A DNA stretch of 62,436 nucleotides from Acidimicrobiia bacterium (lineage in GTDB: Bacteria; Actinomycetota; Acidimicrobiia; Spongiisociales; UBA5794). Shown piece by piece: positions 23,319-32,979 of the stretch. The notes below the pieces were generated by a model that ran no database searches, was not told the DNA's origin, and was given only the letters and a program-made list of their open reading frames with translations. The number at the start of each line of letters is the position of its first letter. Position 1 is the stretch's first letter. The stretch lies in assembly GCA_003235475.1 (NCBI GenBank), contig QJWC01000061.1, positions 1 through 62,436 of the forward strand, in the 5' to 3' direction. The position numbers and the translations under genes were made by a program.

Positions 23319-25292
23319 CTACCAGATGTCGACGCGATCGCCTGCTTTCCTGACCTGGTCTGATCCTTCCGGCAGGCCGAACGCCTCGGCGAACTCTGGA
23401 AGGTTGCTCAGAGGGCCGAGGATCCGCAGGTGTGAAGGGCTGTGCGGGTCCGAGTTCACGAGAAGCCTCGTGTACTCGGCGGTGGCGTTGCGTCGCCATG
23501 CGCGGGCCCACGCCATGAAGAACCGCTGCGTAGCCGTCAAACCAGCCACGGTTCCTTCGGAACCCTCGAGTTCGGCGTGCATCGCTGCAAGCGCGATCTT
23601 CAACCCGCCGAGGTCGGCAATGTTCTCACCGAGGGTCAACTCGCCGTTCACGTGGAGCCCCTCTTCGACCTCGTACTGGTTGAACTGCTCGACCATCACC
23701 CGTGCGCGGGCTTCGAACGTGTCGCGATCCTCCTTCGCCCACCAGTTCCGCACCGCGCCGTCCGCATCGAACTTCGAACCGGTGTCATCGAATCCGTGGG
23801 TCACCTCGTGCCCGATGACCGCTCCGATCGCCCCGTAGTTGACTGCGTGGTCGGCGGAGGGATCGAAGAAGGGCGGTTGCAGGATGCCTGCAGGGAACGC
23901 TATCTCGTTGCGGGTCGGGTGGTAGTACGCGTTCACCACGTGCGGCGGAAGCGACCACTCCTGGTCATCGACGGGTTTCTCGAGGTTGCCGACCTGGCGA
24001 TGCGACTCGAATCGGGCGCACGCGATGCGATTCTCGAACCACTCGCCTTCGGTGAGTTCGAGGTCCCCGTAATCGCGCCAGACGTCCGGATAGCCGATCT
24101 TGTAGCCGAAGGCGTCCAGCTTGCGAAGGGCCTCGGCCCTCGTCGCGTCACCCATCCACTCAACCGCCTCGAGCCTCTCGCGCATGGCGTCGACGAGACG
24201 GTCGACCATGTGCTCGACGGCTGCGCGCGACTCGGGCGGGAATTTCTCCCGCACGTAGAGCTGCGCCACCAGGAACCCGATGTCCGAGCCAGCCCACCCG
24301 AGGACGCGCTTCCACCGTTCCTTCTGCTCCTTCTGGCCCGCAAGACGGGTTCCGTAGAACGCGAAGTGCTGGTCGTCGAATCGGCGCGCGAGGCTCGATG
24401 CCGACCCCCGGTACACGTTCCACCGCAGATAGGTGCGAAGCGCGGGGAGTCCGGTGCTGCGGATGAGTTCGCCGATCGCCGGATAGAAGCCGACGTTGTC
24501 GATGTTGATCGATTCCACGCGGCCTGCGCCCATGCGGTCGAGGTAGCGGACGAAGTCGAAGTGCTCGGAGAGTTGCGCGACCGCCTCGAGATCGTGGCGG
24601 TTCGTGACGAGGTCGACATCCCTTTGCTGCACGTTCGTGTACGACGGCTCTGCGATGGCGTTCTCGAGCGACAAGATCGTGTCGGCGGCCGTGTCGGCGT
24701 CCTCGTCATCGAACAGGTCGAACATCACCGTGATGTGCGCCCGATAGTCCGCGAGGAGCTCCTGTGACGTCGCGTCCTCCCTGAAGTAGTAGTCGCGGTC
24801 TGGCAACCCGAGGCCTCCCTGCGCGATGTACAGGAGGTGGTCGCTCGATCGCTCGAAGTCGGGCGCGACGTATCCGCCGAAGAAGCCGCCGAAGCCGGCC
24901 TCGTGGAGGTCGGCGAGCAGTTCCGGAAGGTCGTCCTTCGAGGCAAGGCTCGCAATGCGCTCGATCCATGGCTCGACCGGGCCGGCGCCGAGCGCCTCTA
25001 TCCGATCCGTGTCCATCCCGGATCGGAAGTAGGTCGCGACCTTTCCCTCGATCTCAGGATCCGTCGTAGGCGCCTCGACGATCCGGTCGAGGATCTCGCG
25101 GAGGACCGCTTGGTTCTGCTCGTGGAGTTCGTGCATGGCCCCGAAGGCCCCGTACTCGGGAGGGACGGGGTTGCGGTCGAGCCATCCGCCATTGACCCAC
25201 CGATAGAAGTCGTCTCTCGGGGAGACACTCGGGTCGCCGTCAGCCGGGTCGAATGCGGGGTCGCTCGGTGAGATGACGATGCCTTCATCCAT
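23319..25292 (-). CDS. M13 family metalloendopeptidase (neprilysin-like)
   Basis: A 657-residue zinc peptidase. The catalytic motif is GHEVTHGFDDTG with His495, Glu496 and His499. The third ligand is Glu556 in GENIADLGGLK. NAYYHPTRNEIAFPAG is the conserved substrate-binding Asn-Ala block, and the C-terminal part has SDPHSPSHLRILGPLSN. No signal peptide is visible (it starts MDEGIVISPSDPAFDP), so it is probably cytoplasmic, like other bacterial PepO proteins, and degrades oligopeptides. The start has AAGGAA upstream and a TAACGT -10 further out. It is divergent from the malic enzyme. Confidence 0.93.
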   Translation of the reverse strand: MDEGIVISPSDPAFDPADGDPSVSPRDDFYRWVNGGWLDRNPVPPEYGAFGAMHELHEQNQAVLREILDRIVEAPTTDPEIEGKVATYFRSGMDTDRIEALGAGPVEPWIERIASLASKDDLPELLADLHEAGFGGFFGGYVAPDFERSSDHLLYIAQGGLGLPDRDYYFREDATSQELLADYRAHITVMFDLFDDEDADTAADTILSLENAIAEPSYTNVQQRDVDLVTNRHDLEAVAQLSEHFDFVRYLDRMGAGRVESINIDNVGFYPAIGELIRSTGLPALRTYLRWNVYRGSASSLARRFDDQHFAFYGTRLAGQKEQKERWKRVLGWAGSDIGFLVAQLYVREKFPPESRAAVEHMVDRLVDAMRERLEAVEWMGDATRAEALRKLDAFGYKIGYPDVWRDYGDLELTEGEWFENRIACARFESHRQVGNLEKPVDDQEWSLPPHVVNAYYHPTRNEIAFPAGILQPPFFDPSADHAVNYGAIGAVIGHEVTHGFDDTGSKFDADGAVRNWWAKEDRDTFEARARVMVEQFNQYEVEEGLHVNGELTLGENIADLGGLKIALAAMHAELEGSEGTVAGLTATQRFFMAWARAWRRNATAEYTRLLVNSDPHSPSHLRILGPLSNLPEFAEAFGLPEGSDQVRKAGDRVDIW

Positions 25293-25353
25293 TTCGGTTC
25301 CTTCTTCGATGAGCGGGTGACGTTATCGAGATCGTTCCGAAAGCAGCATGGGA

Positions 25354-25359
25354 TACGCT
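25354..25359 (+). promoter_or_regulatory. -10 hexamer of a leaderless-type promoter
   Basis: TACGCT with 6 bases to the GTG at 25366. It selects that start for malic enzyme. Confidence 0.55.
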
Positions 25360-25365
25360 TGTGAC

Positions 25366-27093
25366 GTGGCCCGATGTACGGGCGGATTCGGAGGAATCGT
25401 GTTCGAATACAGGTCCGATCCGGAGACCGGCGAACGGTACCTCGCCGTCGGAGTGAGAGGCGAGACCGTCTTGCGCGATCCATTTCTCAACAAGGGCGAG
25501 GCCTTCACCGCGGACGAGCGCGACTCGCTCGGGCTGCGCGGGCTCATCCCGGATCAGATCTCGACGATCGAGGACCAACTCCATCGCGTCGAGGTGCAGT
25601 ACGCCTTGAAGACGACCGACATGGGGAAGAACGTCTACCTCAACGGCCTCATGGACCGCAACGAGACGCTCTTCTACCGGTTCGTCATCGACAACCTCGA
25701 AGCGCTCGTCCCGGTCGTGTATACCCCGACCGTCGCTCAGGCCTGCTCGCACTGGTCGAGGATCTACCGCAGGCAGCGCGGCATCTACATCACCCCGCGT
25801 GACCGTGGCCGTATCGCGGACATCCTCAGCGCGAGGCCGGTCATGGACCCGCCTGTGATCGTCGTCACAGACAACGAACGGATCTTGGGCATCGGGGATC
25901 AGGGTGCTGGCGGCATGGGGATCCCGATCGGCAAGCTCGCGTTGTACACCGCGGCAGCGGGCATCCATCCCGAACGGTGCATGCCGGTGTCGCTGGACGT
26001 CGGCACGAACAATGCGCACCTGCTCGAAGATCCCCTGTACATCGGCTACCGGGCGCCTCGCCTGCGCGGCGAGGAGTACAACGACCTGGTTGCAGAGTTC
26101 GTTGCGGCCGTGAAGAAGGTGTTCCCGGATGCGCTGCTGCAGTGGGAGGACTTCTCCAACAACACGAGCTTTCACAACCTCCACACGTACCGATCGGAGA
26201 TTGCCTCGTTCAACGATGACATCCAGGGGACCGCAGCGATGGTCGTCGCGGGCCTGTTCACGGCGCGGAGGGAACATCCTCGGGACGACGGGGGCGACCG
26301 GATCGTGATCGTCGGCGCAGGGTCCGCGGGGCACGGCATCTACAAGCAGCTCGAGTACGCGATGTTGAAAGCCGGCACTCCGGAGAGCGAGATCCCGGAG
26401 CGGCTGTTCGCCCTCGACAGTCGGGGGCTCGTCGTCGAGAGTTCCTCACTGACAGGGCACAAGAAGGACCTCGCGACGCCGAGGTCGATCGTTGACGGCT
26501 GGGAGCGCGGCGACGGCCTTCCCACGTTGCTGGAAGTCGTCCGGAACGTCAAGCCCACCACGCTCATCGGCGTCACCGGGCAGGCTGGCCAATTCGACCA
26601 CGATGTCATCACGGAGATGGCGCGACACGTCGAGGCGCCGATCATCATGCCGCTGTCGAACCCCACGAGCCACACGGAGGTGACCCCCATCTCCGCGATC
26701 CAGTGGACGCATGGCAGGGCCATGGTCGCTACGGGAAGCCCGTTCCCCCCGGTCACGCACAACGGGGTGGTCCATCGCATCGGACAGGCGAACAATGCAT
26801 TCATCTTCCCTGGGGTGGGACTCGGCGTGATCGCCGTTCGCGCGAAGCGAGTGACCAACGGCATGTTCCACGCCGCAGCGAGGGCGCTATCGAGGGCCAC
26901 GCCTGAAGACCTCGTCGCACAGGGACAGCTGTACCCGGACATCAGCAGTCTGCGCCCGGTAGCGCGCGAGGTGGCGCGAGCCGTTGCCCTGGCGGCGATC
27001 GAGGAGGGGGTCGCGGACCCCGTGGAGGACGTCGACGCTGCGGTCGAGCGCGAGATCTGGGAACCCGTATACCTACCGATGCGCCCGGCGTGA
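25366..27093 (+). CDS. NAD-dependent malic enzyme
   Basis: A 575-residue malic enzyme of the large (SfcA/MaeA) type. It carries NETLFYRFVIDN and VVYTPTVAQACSHW near the N terminus, the metal and malate region LQWEDFSNNTSFHNL, FNDDIQGTAAMVVAG, and the nucleotide fold IVIVGAGSAGHGIYKQ. It decarboxylates malate to pyruvate with NAD(P) reduction. GTG 25366 is preferred because a TACGCT -10 lies 6 bases upstream; GTG 25399 with GGAGGA is an alternative, and the frame technically opens at 25348. An MFS permease gene begins 4 bases after its stop, so the two form an operon. Confidence 0.93.
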   Translation: MARCTGGFGGIVFEYRSDPETGERYLAVGVRGETVLRDPFLNKGEAFTADERDSLGLRGLIPDQISTIEDQLHRVEVQYALKTTDMGKNVYLNGLMDRNETLFYRFVIDNLEALVPVVYTPTVAQACSHWSRIYRRQRGIYITPRDRGRIADILSARPVMDPPVIVVTDNERILGIGDQGAGGMGIPIGKLALYTAAAGIHPERCMPVSLDVGTNNAHLLEDPLYIGYRAPRLRGEEYNDLVAEFVAAVKKVFPDALLQWEDFSNNTSFHNLHTYRSEIASFNDDIQGTAAMVVAGLFTARREHPRDDGGDRIVIVGAGSAGHGIYKQLEYAMLKAGTPESEIPERLFALDSRGLVVESSSLTGHKKDLATPRSIVDGWERGDGLPTLLEVVRNVKPTTLIGVTGQAGQFDHDVITEMARHVEAPIIMPLSNPTSHTEVTPISAIQWTHGRAMVATGSPFPPVTHNGVVHRIGQANNAFIFPGVGLGVIAVRAKRVTNGMFHAAARALSRATPEDLVAQGQLYPDISSLRPVAREVARAVALAAIEEGVADPVEDVDAAVEREIWEPVYLPMRPA

Positions 27094-27097
27094 GTCG

Positions 27098-28324
27098 GTG
27101 ATCGCTTCGTCCGAAGGGCGAGCAGCCGGCTACCCGACTCGATCGTTGGTGGCGCTCGCGACGTTGGTGTTCGTGGCGTTCGGAGTCACGCTGTACGCGA
27201 TGTCGGTGCTTCTGACCGACCGGGCCGCAGGCTCGGAGTTCTCGATCTCGCTGCTGTCTGTCGGCTTCGGCGGAGCCACCGTGATCAGCGGGCTGGTCGC
27301 CCCTCTGATCGGTCGGTACGTCGATGAGCACTCGGTGCGGGGAATCATGGCCGTCGGCTCCGTGATCGGAGCGTCCGCGCTCCTGGTCATCGCCGTCTCG
27401 ACATCGTCCGTCGTCGTACTCGCAGCGTTCTGGCTCCTCCTCGGACCTGCGGGCGCCATGACGCTCTACGAACCAGCCTTCGTGGCGGTGAGCCACTGGG
27501 TCGGTCCCGGCGATCGCAACCGAGCGATCGCGTTGCTGACGTTGATCGCGGGACTCGCGTCCCCCGTGTTCGTGCCGCTCACCGGGTACCTCGTGGCATC
27601 CATCGGATGGCGCCCAACCGTCGCGATCCTGGGCGCGCTGTACGGCCTCGCGGGCCTGCTGGCCGTGGTGATGTTCCCTAGGTACAAGCCGCGGGACCAC
27701 CGATCGCACGTCGTCACGCCATTCGCGTGGCGACGGTTCGCCAGCGACCGCAGGCTGCTCCTGATCTCGATCTCCGTGATCCTCGCCTTCGCGTCGATGA
27801 ACTCGGTTCTCTTCCACCGGGTCGCCGCGTTCGAGGAACATGGCTTCGCCGTGCCGTTGGTCGCGACGCTTGCAGGGGTCTCAGGGCTCCTGACGCTTCC
27901 GGGGCGCTACCTGATGCCAATCCTTTCGCATCGCTTTCGGCACACAGCGCTCTTCGCCGTGGCGACAACGGCGACCGCAACGACGATGGTGCTCCTTGTG
28001 ATCGGGACGCCAGCGTGGGTGATGGTCGCGTTCTTCGTGGCCTTCGGACTGTGCCTCGGCTTCGTCCTGCCGACCAGGGCCGTGATCATGACGGACTGGT
28101 ACCACGGCGAGGACTTCGGTTCGATCATGGGGAAGCAGTGGTCAGTTGCTGCCGTGATCGGCGGAACAGCACCACTCGTCGTCGGGGTGGTCCGCGACGC
28201 GACCGGCTCCTACGCCATTCCGATCATCGGTCTCATCGGCGCTTCGATGGTCGCGGTCGTCGCCGCCGTTGCCGCGGCACGGTCAGAGCGGAACCGCGTC
28301 GCAGGGCATTCCGAGGCAGGCTGA
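27098..28324 (+). CDS. MFS transporter
   Basis: A 408-residue permease with 12 predicted helices. The loop 2-3 region reads APLIGRYVDEHSVRGIM, a motif-A variant seen in oxalate/formate-antiporter-like (OFA) and monocarboxylate MFS groups. A central hydrophilic loop (FPRYKPRDHRSHVV) separates the halves. I place the start at GTG 27098, 4 bases after the malic enzyme stop; the upstream frame overlaps that gene. Coupling to malic enzyme suggests transport of malate, pyruvate or another short carboxylate, which is inference. Confidence 0.82.
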   Translation: MIASSEGRAAGYPTRSLVALATLVFVAFGVTLYAMSVLLTDRAAGSEFSISLLSVGFGGATVISGLVAPLIGRYVDEHSVRGIMAVGSVIGASALLVIAVSTSSVVVLAAFWLLLGPAGAMTLYEPAFVAVSHWVGPGDRNRAIALLTLIAGLASPVFVPLTGYLVASIGWRPTVAILGALYGLAGLLAVVMFPRYKPRDHRSHVVTPFAWRRFASDRRLLLISISVILAFASMNSVLFHRVAAFEEHGFAVPLVATLAGVSGLLTLPGRYLMPILSHRFRHTALFAVATTATATTMVLLVIGTPAWVMVAFFVAFGLCLGFVLPTRAVIMTDWYHGEDFGSIMGKQWSVAAVIGGTAPLVVGVVRDATGSYAIPIIGLIGASMVAVVAAVAAARSERNRVAGHSEAG

Positions 28325-28334
28325 CACACGGGCG

Positions 28335-28673
28335 TCAGGTTTCGTCGAATATCTCCTCGATGAGGTCGTCGATGGCGGAGTGAGCGACGGTCGATCCGTA
28401 TCGCTCGTCGAGGATGGACCGCATGTGTACCACGACGTCCTCGCGCTCTTCGTCGTCCGTCTTTGTCGACGCTGGCACGACCTCGGTGCCGTCGATCCAC
28501 GGCTTCCCGTTCGACGACCACGGCACGAGGACGATCCAGGACCACAAGGATGCGTTCGACGTCGTGCCCGTCTTACGGACGAGACCAACGCACGAGTACG
28601 GCAGCGACACCCACCCCATTCCTCTGAGCAGGTCGCGGCCGTCAGGCATGTTCGCGGCGTCCCTCTGTGACAT
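28335..28673 (-). CDS. Hypothetical protein (112 aa)
   Basis: A 112-residue soluble protein of unknown family. The first half has aromatic-rich strands (LLRGMGWVSLPYSCVGLVRK, LWSWIVLVPW) and the second half is acidic and helical, ending AHSAIDDLIEEIFDET. It has its own signals: TACCGT about 28 bases upstream and AAGGAG 10 bases before the ATG. It is convergent with the MFS gene (10-base gap). The 94 bases between it and the SulP gene stop hold nothing else recognisable. Confidence 0.6.
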   Translation of the reverse strand: MSQRDAANMPDGRDLLRGMGWVSLPYSCVGLVRKTGTTSNASLWSWIVLVPWSSNGKPWIDGTEVVPASTKTDDEEREDVVVHMRSILDERYGSTVAHSAIDDLIEEIFDET

Positions 28674-28767
28674 TGCCCGTCGACTCCTTCGCGCGCCCGG
28701 ACGGTAATCGCCCAGCTACCGGTATTTGCCCCCACAGCCGGGGTGCTGTTGGCGGCCCGCGAACCAC

Positions 28768-30942
28768 CTAGTCGCGGAGGACCTGGATCGCTTGGTTCGC
28801 ATGGCTGACCCTGCCGGCGAGCACGCGGACGACGAAGGCGTGCAATTCCGCAGCCAGGCGCGGGTCCGAGCGGCACAGCTCCGTGAAACTGTCCGGAGTC
28901 AGGTGGAGGACCTCGGTCTCCTCGTCGGCGACGACCGTGGCGGTGCAGGTTTCGCCCCTATACAGGCTGATTTCGCCGAGGACCGTCCCTCCGAGCAGGG
29001 TCCGGAGCCGTTTGGCCTTCCCATCGAGATCGTCGAGGAGGACCGTCGCTCGCCCGGATCGGATGAGGTAGATGCCTGGGGAAGGATCACCCTGACGCAT
29101 GAGGACGTCCCCACGAGCGAATGTTCGTTCGTCCAGGTACGGGTCGAGATCGTCTGCGAGATCACCCAAGAGTTCGTGGCCGTCGGTGGCGACAAGATCC
29201 GCACCTGCGAGCATCTGCTCCTCGCACCAGGCGATACCGTGATCGAGGTCCGGGTCCAGCCGGAGCACATCCGCGTACGCGGTGATGATGCCCTCGAATT
29301 GTCCGTGCTGGGTCTCGGCGAGGTCGGTGAACACGACGTGGAGCTCCCGCTCACGAGCCAGCAACGTCACCCTCTCGATCACTGCCACTGCCGAAGAGTC
29401 CACGCCGGTGACCCGCTTGAAATCCATGATCACGATGCGGGGAGGGTCGGGTCCGTCGAGCAAGGCTTGGATGCGTCCCAGGATCCGGCTGGCGGTGCCG
29501 AAGAAGATGAAGCCCTGGAGTTGGAAGCCGACCACCACCGAGCCGTTGTCTCGCAGGTAATCGGTCTCAATCAGTGACCGCTCGATGTTGCTCCTTCGAT
29601 CGGCACCGGTGAACTCATGCTTCACCACGTCGATCCTGCTGTACCGGACCACGAACAGGACGGTTGCAGCGATGAGCCCTGCGAGGACGCCCGGCAGGAA
29701 ACCAATGGTCGCGATGACGACGAGGATCCCCCAAAGGAGCAGGTAGTCAGGCGTGGACATGCGGCGCCTGGAGACCCACAGCCATTCATATGCGAACTCG
29801 GCGCCGACGAAGAGCAGCAGGCCCCCGATCACGAACTGGGGGATCAGCTCGAGTATCGCACCGCCCAGTGCGACGACCGCGATGACCACCACCGGCGCGA
29901 CCAGCGCAGGACCTCGCCTCCGTCCAAGGAGTCTCGAGGCGATGACGGTGTCGGCCATGTAGATGTAGCCGGGCGGTCCGCCGACGACACCCGCTGCGAC
30001 GTTCGCCCAACCAGTGGCCCGGAGCTCTCGATTCATGTTGACGTCGACCCTCGTCTCGGTTTCGAGGGCGCTGATGTACAGCAGCAACGTGATGGGGACG
30101 ACGATGAGCACCGTCACCAGACCCGGCAGCTCGCCGGCGATCGCCCCCCAGTCGGCCCCACCGAAATGGGTGAAGACGCTGCCCGGCCAGATGCCGCCGT
30201 CAGGAAAGGGCCCGAGCAGCCAGCCCCTCTCCAGGGCTGCAGCTCTGGAGACTCCAGACAGGCTGGCGACGAGGTGAAAACCGCCGAGCGCCAATGCCAG
30301 GAAGGCGAGGTAGAAACGCGAGCTCCACGCCCGGCGGGCGGCAACGAAGCACGCGGCGGCGAGGGCCAGCGCTGGCCAGATCAGGCCGATCGCACCGTCG
30401 GCGAACAGGTCGGATCCTGTATCGACCCCGACAATGCCGAGCGATCCGGCGACGATCAGGTAACCGGTCCCGGCCAGAAGCCCTCCGATCACGGGGAAAG
30501 GGACGTATCTCGCGATCTCGCCCCATCCCATGTATCCCATCGCAAGGAGGACCACACCGGTGGCGAGGGAGGTGGCAGCCACCATCGCCACGACGGTGGA
30601 CAGTCCGACCGAGCCTGCCAGCGCGCCGGTGATCGACACGGCGCTGAGCCCGAGGATGGCCGCACTCGAGTCCTGGATACCTGAAAAGACGCCCGAGAAG
30701 CTGCTTCGAGCGGCGATGACGAAGCCGATCACCGCCGACGAGGTGAGACCGAGGCCGATTCCCAGCGGCAGGGTTCCGGCGAGCTCGCCCCTGAAGATGA
30801 GGGACATCAGCGCGATGGTCAACAGTGCGTTGACCAATCCGAGGACGGCGCCGCCGGCAATGGTCGATGCGATCGAATCGGGCGCGAAGTCGGAGCGCAG
30901 CCCGCGAGTGCTCCTGGTGTCGTTCCGAGGATCCCTATTCAT
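28768..30942 (-). CDS. SulP anion transporter with STAS and cyclic-nucleotide-binding domains
   Basis: A 724-residue SLC26/SulP transporter. The membrane domain spans about 20-440 with many helices. The STAS domain (about 455-570) contains GFQLQGFIFFGTASRIL and the phosphorylatable-type loop TGVDSSAV. A C-terminal cNMP-binding domain (about 590-710) contains ERTFARGDVLMRQGDPSPGI and GGTVLGEISLYRGE, close to the phosphate-binding cassette, although RGETCTATV replaces the usual RxAxV. Substrates could be sulfate, bicarbonate or another anion. Having both STAS and a cNMP-type domain points to control of transport by a cytoplasmic ligand. The start ATG has only a weak -10-like CATACT 6 bases upstream. 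Confidence 0.9.
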   Translation of the reverse strand: MNRDPRNDTRSTRGLRSDFAPDSIASTIAGGAVLGLVNALLTIALMSLIFRGELAGTLPLGIGLGLTSSAVIGFVIAARSSFSGVFSGIQDSSAAILGLSAVSITGALAGSVGLSTVVAMVAATSLATGVVLLAMGYMGWGEIARYVPFPVIGGLLAGTGYLIVAGSLGIVGVDTGSDLFADGAIGLIWPALALAAACFVAARRAWSSRFYLAFLALALGGFHLVASLSGVSRAAALERGWLLGPFPDGGIWPGSVFTHFGGADWGAIAGELPGLVTVLIVVPITLLLYISALETETRVDVNMNRELRATGWANVAAGVVGGPPGYIYMADTVIASRLLGRRRGPALVAPVVVIAVVALGGAILELIPQFVIGGLLLFVGAEFAYEWLWVSRRRMSTPDYLLLWGILVVIATIGFLPGVLAGLIAATVLFVVRYSRIDVVKHEFTGADRRSNIERSLIETDYLRDNGSVVVGFQLQGFIFFGTASRILGRIQALLDGPDPPRIVIMDFKRVTGVDSSAVAVIERVTLLARERELHVVFTDLAETQHGQFEGIITAYADVLRLDPDLDHGIAWCEEQMLAGADLVATDGHELLGDLADDLDPYLDERTFARGDVLMRQGDPSPGIYLIRSGRATVLLDDLDGKAKRLRTLLGGTVLGEISLYRGETCTATVVADEETEVLHLTPDSFTELCRSDPRLAAELHAFVVRVLAGRVSHANQAIQVLRD

Positions 30943-31004
30943 CCGAGGAGTATGCCAGCCTCTCTGATCCCAGGAAGAGTCGCGGTACTGGCGTCATTGT
31001 CGAG

Positions 31005-32183
31005 CTAGGCGATCTTCCAGACCCTCCACAGGGCCTCTGGATCGGTCACCGGATCCCCGTGGACGAGGAAGAAGTCCGAGGGGCCCCCGACCTCGATCAC
31101 GCCAGCGCTTGGCTCACCGAGGAGCTCACCTCCACGCCATGTCGCTGCAGCCAGGGCCTCCCACGGCTCCAGGCCCGCATCGACGAGTGAGGTGACTTCC
31201 CACGCGAGCTGGTTGGCGCGAAGCGAACCGCCACCGAAGTCTGACCCTGCCGCGATCTTCACGCCGGCGCGTCGTGCGATACGAACGCTCTCGGCCCCTC
31301 GTTCGGCACGGTCGTTGATCGTCGCTCTCGACGCCTCGTCTGTGAACCGCTCGATGGCAGTTGTCGTCGCGAAGGACTTCCACGATGCAGCAACGGCGAG
31401 GGTCGCGACGAGGAACGTCCCGTTCCGGGCCATGGTCTGTGCGATGTCTGCGTCGAGCTCGAAACCGTGTTCGATGCCGTCGACCCCTGCATCGGCGCAG
31501 ACGCGTGCGCCTGCGAGACGTGTCGCATGTGCCGTGACCTTGGCACCCCTGGCATGGCAGGCGTCGACGACCGCCATGGTCTCCGCTGCCGTCCACGGTG
31601 ACGTGTCCGGATCCGGGCCGTCGAGATAGAGCTTCACCAGGTCCGCGCCGTCGTCCAGCTGACTGAGGGCTGCAGCGAGCAGCTCGTCGGCGTCACGGGC
31701 CTCGATCCCCAGACCCTCGGGGAGCGTGCCAGCCCGCGTCAACCACGTTCCGGCGGCCCGGAGGTACGGCACGCTGCGCCCGCGGTCGCGCCAGCGGTCG
31801 CGGATCGTGAGGGCAAGCGCGCGGGGCCGACCCTCGACGTCTCGCATCGGGGACCCCACATCCCTGAACCATCTGATCCCGGCGCCGAGCGCAATGCCAG
31901 CGTTCTCGTCGGCGACCCTCATCAGCTCGTCTGCATCGTCGAAACCGCGATCGATCCAATGGGACCCGCCTGGCAGCGACACGTGGCTGTGGGCGTCGAC
32001 CATGCCCGGCACGATCGTCGCTCCTCCGGCATCCACGACGCGTGCGTCGCCGATGTCCGGCTCGGTGCCGGTATGGCCGATCCATTCGACGACGGCGTTT
32101 CGCACGAGAACGCTCATTTCGATCTGGAGGTCCGGCGATCGCGCGTCCGTCAGCGCGGCATCCCGGTACAACGTGGCTGTCAT
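31005..32183 (-). CDS. Amidohydrolase (imidazolonepropionase-like)
   Basis: A 392-residue amidohydrolase-superfamily enzyme. Metal ligands are visible: His65 and His67 in VDAHSHVSL, a Lys in VKLYLDGPD (possible carboxylated bridge), His in VTAHATRLA, His in IEHGFELD and the catalytic Asp in AAGSDFGGG. The small beta-sandwich is built from both termini. The substrate cannot be told; relatives hydrolyse Xaa-Pro dipeptides or cyclic amides. I prefer the ATG at 32183, which follows GGAG by 8 bases, over the ATG at 32198 inside the preceding gene. It lies 2 bases after the HAD gene stop and is cotranscribed with it. Confidence 0.87.
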   Translation of the reverse strand: MTATLYRDAALTDARSPDLQIEMSVLVRNAVVEWIGHTGTEPDIGDARVVDAGGATIVPGMVDAHSHVSLPGGSHWIDRGFDDADELMRVADENAGIALGAGIRWFRDVGSPMRDVEGRPRALALTIRDRWRDRGRSVPYLRAAGTWLTRAGTLPEGLGIEARDADELLAAALSQLDDGADLVKLYLDGPDPDTSPWTAAETMAVVDACHARGAKVTAHATRLAGARVCADAGVDGIEHGFELDADIAQTMARNGTFLVATLAVAASWKSFATTTAIERFTDEASRATINDRAERGAESVRIARRAGVKIAAGSDFGGGSLRANQLAWEVTSLVDAGLEPWEALAAATWRGGELLGEPSAGVIEVGGPSDFFLVHGDPVTDPEALWRVWKIA

Positions 32184-32185
32184 GG

Positions 32186-32890
32186 TCAGGTGCTCCATTC
32201 GTCGTGGCGGGTGGTTCCGGCGATGTCGATGACATCGGCAAGGTTCGCTATCACGTGCGTCGCCTCGATCGGTGCCGCTGGACGATCCTCACGGTTGTAC
32301 CAGCATGTGGCGATCCCGTAGGCGTTGCCCCCGGCGATGTCCGACGTGAGGCTGTCGCCAACGATCATGGTCGACTCCTTGGCGGGTTGGTCGAGGAGGT
32401 CGAACGCGATGTCGAAGATCTCGCGTCCCGGCTTCGCCGCGCCGACCTCCCCAGAGATGATGATCGCGTCGAAGTACTGCTCCAGGCCGAGCCTTTCGAT
32501 CCTCGCTCGTTGCACGTCGCCGATGCCGTTCGTGATGAGCGCGGTGTCCGCGGTACCCGCCAAGGCTTCGAGGACACCGCGGGCTCCCGGGTACAGCTGC
32601 CCGTGGGACCCCAACGCCTCGACGTAGTGGTCTCCGAGTGCCGCGGCGTCGGCCTCGATGCCCATCCGGTCCAGGAACCGTGCGAATCGCAGGACCCTGA
32701 CGTCGTTCGGGGTCAGGCGGCCAGCCTCTACGTCACGCCACAGCCCGCCGTTGATCTCGAGGAACGACTCGATCGCCGAGCCCTGGTCGATGTCGAGGGA
32801 CGCAATCGTCGCGGCGATGGCCTCGCGCTGTGAGGTGTCCGAATCGAACAGCGTGTAGTCGAGGTCGAACAGCACCGTTGTGTACCGCAT
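32186..32890 (-). CDS. HAD hydrolase, YjjG/YfnB-type nucleotidase
   Basis: A 234-residue HAD phosphatase. It has motif I DLDYTLFDS (Asp9 nucleophile, Asp11), motif II ITNG, the Lys in GAAKPGREIF (motif III) and GDSLTSDIAGG (motif IV), with an alpha-helical C1 cap. This matches the YjjG/YfnB group of pyrimidine 5'-nucleotidases, which clean modified nucleotides; other phosphomonoesters are possible. TACGCT at 32899-32904 ends 8 bases before the ATG at 32890, which I use instead of the longer frame from 32926. Confidence 0.88.
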   Translation of the reverse strand: MRYTTVLFDLDYTLFDSDTSQREAIAATIASLDIDQGSAIESFLEINGGLWRDVEAGRLTPNDVRVLRFARFLDRMGIEADAAALGDHYVEALGSHGQLYPGARGVLEALAGTADTALITNGIGDVQRARIERLGLEQYFDAIIISGEVGAAKPGREIFDIAFDLLDQPAKESTMIVGDSLTSDIAGGNAYGIATCWYNREDRPAAPIEATHVIANLADVIDIAGTTRHDEWST

Positions 32891-32979
32891 GGGTGTGGAG
32901 CGTATTGCCTGCAGCGGACGTGGCAACGAAACGTGTCACACCCGTCTGGGAGAGTGGTGGGAGAGCGAGAGGACAGCCC

